DNA of 34,973 bases from Deltaproteobacteria bacterium (GTDB taxonomy: Bacteria > Myxococcota_A > Polyangia > Polyangiales > Ga0077539): NCBI GenBank assembly GCA_016218725.1, contig JACRDB010000105.1, positions 1 through 34,973 on the forward strand. The letters run 5' to 3'. Each line of letters starts with the position of its first letter. Position 1 is the stretch's first letter. Both the position numbers and the translations under genes were made by a program. Below are positions 16,189 to 24,223 of the stretch, piece by piece. Under the pieces are notes generated by a model. That model made no database searches. It saw only the letters and a program-made list of their open reading frames with translations, and was not told the DNA's origin.

Positions 16189-17526
16189 ATGGACGAGCTC
16201 ACAACCACGGGGCAAGGGGTGGGGCGTTTTGCCGCGGTCGCAGGGCGGACGCTTCTTGAGGGGCGCCTGGTGGCCTGGGGCGTGGCGCAGGGTCACGGTC
16301 TTGTGCTCGCGGGCGCAGGGCTCAGGGCGCTCCTGGGCTGGCCCCAGGAGCGCACGGCGGGCCCCCTCGGGGAGGTGATCGCCGAGGGGCACCTGGAGCG
16401 GGTGGAGCGGGCCCTGGCCGAGGTGGGCGAGGGGATGACGCGCCTCGGGTGTCGGATGCTCCGGGCGGGGGGCACGGAGTTCGACGCGGAGCTTGATGTG
16501 GTGCGGGCGGACGACCCGGCGCTCCCCGGAGCCGTGGTGTTCACGGTCACCGACGCGACGGAGCGCCGCCGGGCCGAGGCCCAGCTCAGCTACCTGGCCT
16601 TCCTGGATCCGCTGACGGGGCTGGCCAACCGGGCGCTTTTCCTTGATCGGTTGCGTCAGGCGCTCCTCGGGGCGCGCAGGACGGGGCGCCCCTTCGGCGT
16701 GCTCCTGTGTGACCTGGACGGCTTCAAGGCCGTGAACGACACCCACGGCCACGACGTGGGGGACGCGCTGCTTCGGGAGGTCGGCGTGAGGCTCCGGGGC
16801 GTGGTGCGCGAGACGGACACCGTGGCGCGCCTGGGCGGGGACGAGTTCGCGCTGGCGCTGTCCACCGTCGGGGGCATCCACGCGGCGGCGCTGGTGGCCG
16901 GGCGCGTGGTGCGGTCCCTGGAGCGGCCCATCGAGGTCTCCGGGCGCACCTGCCAGGTGGGCGTGAGCGTGGGCGTGGCGACATTTCCCGACCACGGTGA
17001 CGACCTGGACGGCCTCGTGGCCGCAGCGGACGGGGCGATGTACGCCGCCAAGCGCGCGGGAAAACGATGCTTCACGGTGGCCGAGACAGACCGCGCCCGC
17101 CCGGCGGTGCGGGCGGTGTTCGTCGAGTGGTCCGACGCGCGCCGCGTAGGCGTCCCGGTGATCGACGGGCAGCACGAGCACCTCGCGGGGTTGATCAACC
17201 AGCTCGGGGATGACCTCAAGCAGGGCCGGGACCGCGACCGCCTGGTGGCCTCCCTCGGGGCCCTGGTGGCCTACACCGAGGAGCACTTCGCCACCGAGGA
17301 GCGCCTCTGCGACGCCTACGACCCCCGGGGCGGGGCGCACCACGCGGGCGCCCACCGGCAGCTCCTGGAGGACCTGAAGAGCCTGAGCGTGGGCCTCGAC
17401 GAGAAGAGCATGTCCCTCACCATGCGCTACCTGTGCGAGTGGCTGGTGAGGCACATAGACACCTACGACCGCGGCCTGGCGCGCGCGCTCCGTGAGGCCC
17501 ACGCCCCGGAGGCGAGCGAGGCGTAG
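16189..17526 (+). CDS. PAS-GGDEF-hemerythrin diguanylate cyclase
   Basis: The 445-residue cytoplasmic product joins three modules. Residues about 15-128 form a PAS-like sensor (VLAGAGLRALLGWPQE, then VVFTVTDATERRRAEAQLSYL linking to the catalytic part). Residues 136-298 form a full GGDEF domain: DPLTGLANR, CDLDGFKAVNDTHGHDVGD, GGDEF at 216-220 and GVSVGVATFP. RETD at 207-210, five residues before GGDEF, is a canonical product-inhibition site, so activity is probably feedback-controlled. Residues about 311-432 are a bacteriohemerythrin with all di-iron ligands in place: His329, His366 and Glu370 (HFATEE), His385 and His389 (HHAGAH), His422 and Asp427 (HIDTYD). The likely role is cyclic-di-GMP synthesis controlled by oxygen or redox state. 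No membrane segment. Confidence 0.93.
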   Translation: MDELTTTGQGVGRFAAVAGRTLLEGRLVAWGVAQGHGLVLAGAGLRALLGWPQERTAGPLGEVIAEGHLERVERALAEVGEGMTRLGCRMLRAGGTEFDAELDVVRADDPALPGAVVFTVTDATERRRAEAQLSYLAFLDPLTGLANRALFLDRLRQALLGARRTGRPFGVLLCDLDGFKAVNDTHGHDVGDALLREVGVRLRGVVRETDTVARLGGDEFALALSTVGGIHAAALVAGRVVRSLERPIEVSGRTCQVGVSVGVATFPDHGDDLDGLVAAADGAMYAAKRAGKRCFTVAETDRARPAVRAVFVEWSDARRVGVPVIDGQHEHLAGLINQLGDDLKQGRDRDRLVASLGALVAYTEEHFATEERLCDAYDPRGGAHHAGAHRQLLEDLKSLSVGLDEKSMSLTMRYLCEWLVRHIDTYDRGLARALREAHAPEASEA

Positions 17527-17607
17527 GCCGCCCGGACTCAGCTCCCGATGAGATGGATCGTGCGCCCTGCGCGGACCTCGGTGCGCGAGTAGAATGGTAG
17601 CGCACGC

Positions 17608-17961
17608 TCAGGACGCTCGCCGGGCCCTCCACGCGATCCACCCGCCGAGCGGCAGGAGCAGCCACGCCCCCGAGGCGGGCATCAGCGCCACGGCCCCGAG
17701 GCCCACGGCCACCAGCCCTATGCCCGTTCGGAGCGATGGCGGGCGTCCCTCGCGCTCGCCCTCCAGCACCACGGCCCCGAGGAGCACCAGGAGCCCCCCC
17801 GCGAAGAGGAACCACACCGCCGCCGCCCCGACGCTCTGGTCTCCCTGCACCGCGCCGAAGACACCAGCCCTCGCGATCCTCGCGAGCTCCTCGCGGTACA
17901 CCACCACGCCCACGGCGAGCTTGAGCACCCCCACCGCGAGGATGAGTGCACCCGCGCGCAT
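17608..17961 (-). CDS. small membrane protein, DUF6463-like
   Basis: The 117-residue product has about four membrane helices: an N-terminal VGVLKLAVGVVVY, then GAAAVWFLFAGGLLVLLGAVVL, LRTGIGLVAVGLGAVALMPASG and a final LLLPLGGWIAW. The pattern of an AxWFLFAG helix, a Pro-containing loop and MPxSGxWLLLP matches my memory of the DUF6463 family, whose function is unknown. It is the last gene of the minus-strand run with the Pro-rich exported protein, whose stop lies 7 bases upstream of this start, and it converges with the hemerythrin sensor gene. Confidence 0.68.
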   Translation of the reverse strand: MRAGALILAVGVLKLAVGVVVYREELARIARAGVFGAVQGDQSVGAAAVWFLFAGGLLVLLGAVVLEGEREGRPPSLRTGIGLVAVGLGAVALMPASGAWLLLPLGGWIAWRARRAS

Positions 17962-17968
17962 CGCCCGG

Positions 17969-18547
17969 TCAGTCCTCCCCGCGCGGCGCGGGCTCGTAGT
18001 GGGGCCCCTCCGGGCGCATCGTCGGCCGCTGCGTGGGCGAAGGCAACACCGGCGCCGTGGGAGGCGCTGGATTCGTGGGGTTGGTTGGCGTGTCGGGTGG
18101 TGTAGGTGTGCCCGGGTTTGCGGGTGTCTGTGGCGGGTCCCCGGGGGGTGGAGCCTCGGGTCTGCGGGGCGGCGGCAGCGCGGGCGGCTCGCCGTACTCC
18201 GTGCGGAGCTTGCGGCCGAGGCGGGAGAGCACCAGCGTCTCCACGTACGTCGGCATCTGCGGCACCTGGACGATCACCCGGGTGCCCGCGCGGCCGTCCA
18301 CCTGCGCCCGGACGAGCTCCACGCTTCCGGGGTAGGTGCGCGTGCCCTCGCGCCAGGTGAAGGTGAAGTAGCCCACCTCCTGGTCCCGCTCCTGGATGGT
18401 GCAGCCGAGGTCTATCCGCAGGAGCCGGAGCGCGGCGTTCCAGGTGGTCTCGTAGGGGTAGGGCTCGTCCCTCACGCTCCGCGCGGTCGCCGCCGAGGGC
18501 GCCAGGAGCGCGGTGAGCACCACCGCCGCGAGGGACCAACGTTTCAT
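17969..18547 (-). CDS. exported protein with proline-rich C-terminal tail
   Basis: The 192-residue product starts with a clear signal peptide (MKRWSLAAVVLTALLAPSAATA). A compact domain follows (residues about 27-120, with YPYETTWNAALRLLRIDLG, VGYFTFTWREGTRTYPGSVE and RVIVQVPQMPTYVETLVLSRL). The last 70 residues are Pro/Thr-rich (GDPPQTPANPGTPTPPDTPT) and probably disordered or cell-wall spanning. The first domain resembles small periplasmic proteins that use sheet-and-helix NlpC/BamC-like folds, but I do not recognise the family. The ATG was set at the signal peptide; five codons upstream remain open. It sits 42 bases downstream of the rhomboid gene. Confidence 0.75.
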   Translation of the reverse strand: MKRWSLAAVVLTALLAPSAATARSVRDEPYPYETTWNAALRLLRIDLGCTIQERDQEVGYFTFTWREGTRTYPGSVELVRAQVDGRAGTRVIVQVPQMPTYVETLVLSRLGRKLRTEYGEPPALPPPRRPEAPPPGDPPQTPANPGTPTPPDTPTNPTNPAPPTAPVLPSPTQRPTMRPEGPHYEPAPRGED

Positions 18548-18589
18548 GGAGGGAGCTTCCACACCCGTTGGGCGCAGTGTGCCAGTTTT

Positions 18590-19201
18590 CTACGAGCGCC
18601 GCACGCTCCGGCGAGCGAGCACCCGGGCCGCCAGGACACCCCCCAGGAGCCCGAAGAGGTGCCCCTCCCAGGAGATCCCCGGGACGCCCGGGAGGACGCC
18701 CCAGAGGGCCCCGCCGTAGAGGAAGAACACCACCACGCTCCCGGCGATGGTCCAGAAGCTCCGCTCGAAGACCCCGAGGGCCAGGAGGTACCCGAGGAAG
18801 CCAAAGACCACCGTGCTTGCCCCGAGGTGCACGGTCCCGCCGCCGCCGAACACCCAGGTGCCCACCCCCGCCACCAGCGCCGAGAGGGCGAAGACATAGC
18901 CCAGGTCGCGCTTTCTGCGCGCCATCACGAAGAGCCCGAGCACCAGGAGGGGGATGGAGTTGGCCGCCAGGTGGGCGAAGTTGGCGTGGAGGAAGGGCGC
19001 CGTGAGGATCCCCAGGAGCCCTCTGGGCTCCCGAGGGTGGATGCCAAAGGAGTTCAAGCGCCCGTGGAAGACGAACTGGTCCACCAGCTCCTCGGCCCAC
19101 ATGGCGCCCACCATGGCCCCGAGGAGCGCCCCCTGGAGGCGCACCTCACGCACGAGTTCCTTCTTTGCGAGGGAGCCTTGGGACGGAGGCGCAGGGGCCA
19201 T
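18590..19201 (-). CDS. rhomboid-family intramembrane serine protease
   Basis: The 203-residue product cleaves membrane-protein helices within the bilayer. The catalytic dyad is visible: Ser129 in HLGAST (the GxS motif) and His181 in SWEGHLFGLLGG. The oxyanion-side motif FLHANFAHLAANSIPLL is at 70-86. About six membrane helices are present, the minimal rhomboid core. The N-terminal 20 residues are cytoplasmic, with no extra domain. It lies between the DUF6159-like gene upstream (55 bp) and the exported Pro-rich protein, so these may form an operon; whether the neighbours are substrates is unknown. Confidence 0.93.
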   Translation of the reverse strand: MAPAPPSQGSLAKKELVREVRLQGALLGAMVGAMWAEELVDQFVFHGRLNSFGIHPREPRGLLGILTAPFLHANFAHLAANSIPLLVLGLFVMARRKRDLGYVFALSALVAGVGTWVFGGGGTVHLGASTVVFGFLGYLLALGVFERSFWTIAGSVVVFFLYGGALWGVLPGVPGISWEGHLFGLLGGVLAARVLARRSVRRS

Positions 19202-19256
19202 GGGACACCATCATGGCCCGGGGGGACGCGACGCGCCACCCAGAGGGTGAACCCTC

Positions 19257-20060
19257 TCAGGCGAGGGCGGCGGCCAGCGGAGCGGGCGCCAGGCGCGGGT
19301 CCTGGGCGTTGCGGGAGGCGCACTCCCGGGCCCAGAGGTAGAAGCAGGTGAAGTAGGTGATCTTGAGGTAGCCCGTCACCGCCCACACCACGTTCACGAT
19401 GGTGAAGAGCCCCAGGAAGCCCACCACCCCGCCGACGGTGAAGAACAGGAACTGCGCCAGCCCGAAGCCCGCCAGGGAGATCAGGAAGGTCACCAGCCCC
19501 ATCCCGATGACGCCCGCGCCGACGCCCGTGGGGTCGTTCTCGGCCAGCTCCTTGGAGCGCTTGAAGGCGGCGCCGAAGCCCACGCCCTCGATCACCATGG
19601 TGGGCATCACCACGTAGGTGGCCGTGGTCCAGACGGCCCGGACGATCCCGATCAAGATCTTCCCGAGGATGTCATCCCGCTCCTGGGCGTAGCTGGCCAT
19701 GAGGTCGAAGAAGCCCGAGATCGTCGCGAAGATGAGGATGCCCCCCGCGGAGCGCAGGGTCCGGCGGAAGCCCTGGCCCAGCGTGGCGTTGCCCGCGGTC
19801 ACCTCGTCGTAGATCATCGAAGCGGCCAGGCCGTTGCAGAAGTAGTCGGTGTAGTACAGCGCCACCACGCCCGCGGCGTTGAGCACCCAGGCCACCGCCG
19901 GGAGCGACTCCCGGGTGAGCATGTACGCGATCACCAGCGCGATGTTGATCGGCACCGCGAAGGCCACGTTCAGCCCGAGCGGCGCGAAGAGCCGCGGGTT
20001 TCGGCCCGCCATGCCGAAAACCTGGCCCACGAATTTGAACACCCTAAAGTAGCGATCCAT
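19257..20060 (-). CDS. multi-pass membrane protein, DUF6159-like
   Basis: The 267-residue product has about six membrane helices in three hydrophobic pairs: LGLNVAFAVPINIALVIAYML, AVAWVLNAAGVVALYY, ILIFATISGFFDLMA, TATYVVMPTMVIEGVGFG, GAGVIGMGLVTFLISLAG and FLGLFTIVNVVWAVTGYL. The N-terminus MDRYFRVFKFVGQVFGMAGRNPRLF and the motif VMPTMVIEGVGFGAAFKRSKEL match my memory of the DUF6159 family, of unknown function. GGAGGA lies six bases before the ATG. It follows the MacB-like permease by 88 bp, a gap that contains a perfect inverted repeat. Confidence 0.75.
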   Translation of the reverse strand: MDRYFRVFKFVGQVFGMAGRNPRLFAPLGLNVAFAVPINIALVIAYMLTRESLPAVAWVLNAAGVVALYYTDYFCNGLAASMIYDEVTAGNATLGQGFRRTLRSAGGILIFATISGFFDLMASYAQERDDILGKILIGIVRAVWTTATYVVMPTMVIEGVGFGAAFKRSKELAENDPTGVGAGVIGMGLVTFLISLAGFGLAQFLFFTVGGVVGFLGLFTIVNVVWAVTGYLKITYFTCFYLWARECASRNAQDPRLAPAPLAAALA

Positions 20061-20134
20061 GAGAGTCCTCCGGTCGGTTGTGCCCGATCCTACGTCATTG
20101 TCCCGGCCGAAAGCTCCCCTGGCCAGTTCCCGAC

Positions 20135-20153
20135 AGTGACATACTCTGTCACT
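20135..20153. promoter_or_regulatory. perfect 7 bp inverted repeat at permease stop codon
   Basis: AGTGACA-TACTC-TGTCACT (arms 20135-20141 and 20147-20153) is a perfect palindrome with a five-base centre. It overlaps the stop codon of the MacB-like gene and lies about 75 bases upstream of the DUF6159-like start. It could be an operator dyad or a transcript-end hairpin. Confidence 0.5.
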
Positions 20154-21375
20154 CGTGGCGCAGGGCGGTGATGGGGTCGAGCTGGGCGGCGCGGCGGGCG
20201 GGGAAGTAACCGAAGACCACGCCGATGCCCGAGGACGTCCCGAGGGCGACCACCGCGGCGGTGGGGGAGAAGCGCACGGCCCAGTCCATGGCCTTGCCCA
20301 GGCCGTAGCCGGCGCCCACGCCTAGGGCGAGGCCGGTCACGCCGCCGACGCCGGAGAGCACCACGGCCTCCACCAGGAACTGCGCGAGGATGTCCCGGGC
20401 CTGGGCGCCGACGGCCAGGCGAATCCCGATCTCGCGGGTGCGCTCGGTGACGCTGACCAGCATGATGTTCATCACCCCGATGCCGCCCACCAGGAGCGCG
20501 ATGAAGGCGATGGAAAGGAGCAGCGTGGAGAGGGTGCTGCGGGTCTTCTCGAAGGTGCTCTGGATGTCCTGGAGGTTGCGGACGATGAAGTCGTTCTCCT
20601 CGCCGGCGCCGATGCGGTGGCGCTGGCGCATGAGGGCGATCACCTGCTGCTGGGCGCGCTGCATCACCGCGGCGTCCCGGGCGCTCACCATGATCTGGTC
20701 CACGTCCCGGCCCGACGCCCGGCGGATCCGCGCCCGCAGCGTGGTGATGGGCATGAGCACCGTGTCGTCGTAGTCCTGGCCGAAGGACCCCTGGCCCTTG
20801 ACCGCCAGGAGACCGATCACCGTGCAGGGCACGCGCCCGATGCGCACCGTCTCCCCCACCGGGTCCGCGCGGCCAAAGAGCGCCTGGCGCACGGTCTCCC
20901 CGAGGAGGCACACCTTGGCCGCGGTGCGCACGTCCGCCTCGGTGAAGTACCGCCCCCGCTGGAGGCCCCAGCTCCGTACACGGACATAGTCCGTGGTGCT
21001 CCCCACGGCCCTGGTGGCCACGTTGCGGCTCCCCACCACCACCTGGGCGCTCGCCCCGAGGATCGGCGCCGTGGCCTGGATCGTACCCAGCTCCCGCGCG
21101 ATCGCCTGGGCGTCGTCCTCGTTGAGCGCCGCCGCGCTCCCCACCTCGCCCCGCGCCCCGCTGGACGTGTTGCTCCCGGGCCACACCCACAGGAGGTTCA
21201 CCCCGAGGGCCCCGAGCTGCCCCTCGATGGTCCCTCGGGCACCCTCCCCGAGCGCCGTCATCGCCACCACCGCCGCCACGCCGATGAGAATCCCGAGCAC
21301 CGTCAGCCCCGCCCGGAGCTTGTTGCGCGAGAGCGACAACACCGCGAGACGTAGGGCCATCAACCACATGGCCAT
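20149..21375 (-). CDS. MacB-like ABC transporter permease (FtsX domain)
   Basis: The 408-residue product is the membrane subunit of a MacAB-type exporter. It has an N-terminal helix (LSRNKLRAGLTVLGILIGVAAVVAMTALG, about 15-43), a large periplasmic MacB_PCD domain (about 50-270, with ILGASAQVVVGSRNVATRAVG and GRYFTEADV) and a C-terminal FtsX domain with three helices (LLLSIAFIALLVGGIGVMNIMLVSV, then the coupling motif TERTREIGIRLAVGA, then the last two helices). It ends with PARRAAQLDPITALRHE, the usual family tail. The ATPase is a separate gene 3 bases upstream, so this is the split form of MacB. Substrate unknown: macrolide, lipoprotein or peptide export are all known for the family. Confidence 0.95.
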   Translation of the reverse strand: MAMWLMALRLAVLSLSRNKLRAGLTVLGILIGVAAVVAMTALGEGARGTIEGQLGALGVNLLWVWPGSNTSSGARGEVGSAAALNEDDAQAIARELGTIQATAPILGASAQVVVGSRNVATRAVGSTTDYVRVRSWGLQRGRYFTEADVRTAAKVCLLGETVRQALFGRADPVGETVRIGRVPCTVIGLLAVKGQGSFGQDYDDTVLMPITTLRARIRRASGRDVDQIMVSARDAAVMQRAQQQVIALMRQRHRIGAGEENDFIVRNLQDIQSTFEKTRSTLSTLLLSIAFIALLVGGIGVMNIMLVSVTERTREIGIRLAVGAQARDILAQFLVEAVVLSGVGGVTGLALGVGAGYGLGKAMDWAVRFSPTAAVVALGTSSGIGVVFGYFPARRAAQLDPITALRHE

Positions 21376-21378
21376 ACG

Positions 21379-22110
21379 TCACCCTACCTCCCGGAGCGCT
21401 CCCGCCTGGCGGGGCGAGGGGAGCTTGTCATCGCGGACGATTTTTCCATCGCGCACGGTGACCGCGCGGTGGGCGCAGGCGGCCACGTCGGCCTCGTGGG
21501 TCACCATGATGATCGTGAGGCCCTGCTCGCGGTGGAGGTTCTGCAGGAGCTCGAGGACCTCCTCGGTGGTGGCGGTGTCGAGGTTCCCGGTGGGCTCGTC
21601 GGCCAGGAGGATCCGGGGCTCGGTGACCAGGGCGCGGGCGATGGCCACCCGCTGTTGTTGTCCTCCCGAGAGCTGCGCCGGGGTGTTGTTGAGCTTGTCC
21701 CCGAGGCCCACGCGGGCGAGGGCCTGGGCGGCCCGGCGGCGGCGCTCGCGGGAGGGCGTCCCGCGGTACGCCAGGGGGAGCTCCACGTTCTCCAGGGCGC
21801 TGGTGCGCGCCAGGAGGTTGAAGCCCTGGAACACGAAGCCGATCAAGCGGTTGCGGGCAAAGGCCCTCGCGTCGGCGTCCAGGTCGGACACGTCGTGGCC
21901 CGCGAGCAGGTAGCGCCCCTTGGACGGGCGATCCAGGCACCCGAGGAGGTTCATCAGCGTGCTCTTGCCAGATCCCGAGGGCCCGCCGATGGCCACGAAC
22001 TCCCCGTGGTGGATCGTGAGGTCCACGCCCCGGAGCGCATGGAAGAGCACCTCGCCGGTGACGTAGGACTTCTCGATGGCGGTCATGGCGATGACCGGGC
22101 CGTCGCTCAT
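21379..22110 (-). CDS. MacB/LolD-type ABC transporter ATP-binding protein
   Basis: The 243-residue product is the energising subunit for the adjacent permease. It has Walker A GPSGSGKST at 43-51, the Q-loop VFQGFNLL at 93-100, the signature LSGGQQQR at 147-154, Walker B with DEPTGNLD at 171-178 and the switch His205 in MVTHE. The order and the NLD motif place it in the MacB/LolD/FtsE group. Its ATG overlaps the stop of the adaptor gene by 4 bases (ATGA), and the permease follows after 3 bases, so translation of the operon is tightly coupled. Confidence 0.97.
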   Translation of the reverse strand: MSDGPVIAMTAIEKSYVTGEVLFHALRGVDLTIHHGEFVAIGGPSGSGKSTLMNLLGCLDRPSKGRYLLAGHDVSDLDADARAFARNRLIGFVFQGFNLLARTSALENVELPLAYRGTPSRERRRRAAQALARVGLGDKLNNTPAQLSGGQQQRVAIARALVTEPRILLADEPTGNLDTATTEEVLELLQNLHREQGLTIIMVTHEADVAACAHRAVTVRDGKIVRDDKLPSPRQAGALREVG

Positions 22111-23354
22111 CGAGAGCGTCCGCCCCGGCCTCCGCCGGAGTTGAAGGCCCCGGGCATGCTGGGCCCCCGGCGGCCCTGGGAGGCGGCGTCGGTCTCGTCG
22201 GTGACCACGGCGTCGCCTTCGCGCAGGCCCTCGCCGGAGACCTCGGTCTGGCGCTCGTCGGACAGGCCCGTCTGTACGGGCACGCGCGCCGGGCGGCCGC
22301 CACGCAGGACGTACAGCACGCCCCGGCGGGGCCCTTCGGGCTCCGACGGAGGCCCCGCCGCGCTCGACGGACGGAAGCGAAGGGCCGCGTTGGGCACGCG
22401 CAAGACGCCCCCGTGGCGGTTGGTGGTCACCTCGATGGTGGCGGTCATCCCCGGGCGGAGCTTGAGCTCCGGGTTGGCCACGGTGACCACCGCGGGGTAG
22501 GTGACCACGCCCGCCGTGACCACGCTCCCGTAGCGCAGCTCCGTCACCTCGCCCTCGAAGTTCTCCCCCGGGAAGGCGTCCACCCGGGCCCGGGCGGTCA
22601 TGTGCTCCCGGAGCTTGGCGATGTCCGCCTCGTCCACGTTGGCCACGATGCGCATCCTGCGCAGGTCGTTGGCGATGACAAAGAGCACCGGGGCCTGGAA
22701 GCTCGCGGCCACGGTCTGGCCTTCATCAATGTTGCGCTGGATCACCACGCCATCGATGGGCGCGCGCACGCGCGTGTTGGCGAGGTTGGTGAGGGCGATC
22801 TGGAGGGACGCCCGGGCGCGGGCGATCTCCGCGCTGGCCACGGCGATCTCCGCGCTGGCCAGGTCCCGCTGGCCCCGGGCGGTGTCCAACTCCGCCGGGG
22901 CGTTGAGGCCCTGGGACCGCAGGGCCTGGGCGCGGGCCAGGGCCTCGCCGGTCACGCGCTCGTTGACCCTCACGCGCCGGAGCTGGGCCTCGGCGGCCTG
23001 GAGCGAAGCCCGAGCCTGGGCCACGGAGGCCTGGAAGCCCATGGGGTCCACCTCAGCGATCACGTCGCCGGCATGCACCCGCGCGTTGAAGTCCGCCAGG
23101 ACGCGCACCACGCGCCCGGACACCTGCGAGCCCACCTGCACCTGCACCACGGGCTGCACCGTGCCGCTGGTCTGCACGGTCTCCACGATGTCCCCGCGGG
23201 TGACCACCGCCGTGAGGTAGAGCTGCGGCCTCGGGCGCGCGCGCCTCCGCGCCCACACGCCCCCGCCGGCCAGGAGCACCAGCGCCGCCACCAGAAAAAA
23301 GACCCACCCCCGGCGGCGGCGGCGTCCAAACTCGACAAAGGGATCCTGGCTCAC
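22107..23354 (-). CDS. MacA-like periplasmic adaptor (membrane fusion protein)
   Basis: The 415-residue product bridges the inner-membrane MacB-like complex to an outer-membrane channel. A single N-terminal membrane helix (GWVFFLVAALVLLAGGGVW, about 16-34) is followed by a lipoyl/barrel-sandwich half (VQVGSQVSGRVVRVLADFNARVHAGDVIAEVDP). A long alpha hairpin spans about 110-180 (Ala/Arg-rich, with AELDTARGQRDLASAE). The second lipoyl half (VRAPIDGVVIQRNIDEGQTV), a beta-barrel domain and a membrane-proximal domain follow. The Gly/Arg-rich tail is unusual. Start is GTG, and no strong ribosome site precedes it. No TolC gene is present in the window, so the channel is probably encoded elsewhere. 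Confidence 0.94.
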   Translation of the reverse strand: MSQDPFVEFGRRRRRGWVFFLVAALVLLAGGGVWARRRARPRPQLYLTAVVTRGDIVETVQTSGTVQPVVQVQVGSQVSGRVVRVLADFNARVHAGDVIAEVDPMGFQASVAQARASLQAAEAQLRRVRVNERVTGEALARAQALRSQGLNAPAELDTARGQRDLASAEIAVASAEIARARASLQIALTNLANTRVRAPIDGVVIQRNIDEGQTVAASFQAPVLFVIANDLRRMRIVANVDEADIAKLREHMTARARVDAFPGENFEGEVTELRYGSVVTAGVVTYPAVVTVANPELKLRPGMTATIEVTTNRHGGVLRVPNAALRFRPSSAAGPPSEPEGPRRGVLYVLRGGRPARVPVQTGLSDERQTEVSGEGLREGDAVVTDETDAASQGRRGPSMPGAFNSGGGRGGRSR

Positions 23355-23430
23355 GATGAAAATTCCGCCGGAGCTTACACCTCCCTACGCCCTCGTGCAT
23401 CCACCGGCGCACTACGCTAGGGTGCCAGGC

Positions 23431-24213
23431 GTGGAGCCCCGCGGCGCGCACCCCGCACTGTCCGTGGCGGCCCTGGAGTGGTCGCCGGAGTTCGGCGCCA
23501 TCGGGCGCTCGCTGGAGCGGCTGGACGCGCGCCTCGGGGCCCTGGCGGGCGTGGACCTGGCGCTCCTGCCGGAGCTGTGCCTGACGGGCTACGTGTCCCC
23601 GGCGCTGCGCTGGGACCTCACGGCCTTCGCGGAGGACCTCGCGGGCCCGACCAGCACGCGCCTGGCGCAGCTCGCCGTGAAGCACCGGCTGCACCTGGCG
23701 GCCCCGCTGGTGGAGCGTTGTGGGAAGCGAGTGTTCAACACCCTGCTGCTCTTCGGGCCCGACGGGCGTCGCCTCGGCCACTGGCGCAAGCGCCACCCGT
23801 GGCTCCCGGAGCGCTGGGCTTCGCCCGGGGACCTGGGTACGCCCGTGGTGGAGCTCCAGGGGGTCAAGGTGACCGCGTGCGTGTGCTATGATGTACATTT
23901 CATCTCCCGCGAGGCGGGGGAGGCCCTGGACACGGCGGAGCTGCTCTTGTTCCCCTCGTGCTGGGTGGAGCCCGAACCCGACGAGGACCTCCGCGCGGAG
24001 CTCCTCCCGGCGCTGGCCCGGAGGCACCACCTCTGGGTGCTCAACGCCAACTGGGGGGTGAGCCTCCCGAGGGTCCCCGGGCAGGGCCGGAGCATGGCCG
24101 TGGCACCGGATGGCGCCATCGAGAGGCGTCTGACCCTCGCCCGGGACCCGCCTACGGAGGCCCCGGCGCTGGTGGTGCAGATCCCTGGCGCGGGGGCGCG
24201 CCTTCCGCGGTAG
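23431..24213 (+). CDS. carbon-nitrogen hydrolase (nitrilase/amidase family)
   Basis: The 260-residue product (from the GTG at 23431) has the catalytic Glu-Lys-Cys triad of the family: Glu48 in LLPELCLTGY, Lys120 in HWRKRHPW and Cys152 in CVCYDVHF. Members hydrolyse amides, nitriles or carbamoyl groups. The substrate is not evident; the length fits the omega-amidase/amidase branches. An in-frame ATG at 23356 gives 25 more residues, but only one base would then separate it from the divergent adaptor start, leaving no room for promoters. The GTG with AGGG eight bases upstream is preferred. The symporter starts 10 bases downstream. Confidence 0.88.
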   Translation: MEPRGAHPALSVAALEWSPEFGAIGRSLERLDARLGALAGVDLALLPELCLTGYVSPALRWDLTAFAEDLAGPTSTRLAQLAVKHRLHLAAPLVERCGKRVFNTLLLFGPDGRRLGHWRKRHPWLPERWASPGDLGTPVVELQGVKVTACVCYDVHFISREAGEALDTAELLLFPSCWVEPEPDEDLRAELLPALARRHHLWVLNANWGVSLPRVPGQGRSMAVAPDGAIERRLTLARDPPTEAPALVVQIPGAGARLPR

Positions 24214-24223
24214 CATCGGGGCG

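Noticed and set aside
23356..23430. Upstream ATG start for the carbon-nitrogen hydrolase
   Set aside because: It would leave one base between divergent starts and adds residues without family character; the GTG at 23431 is preferred, though not proven.
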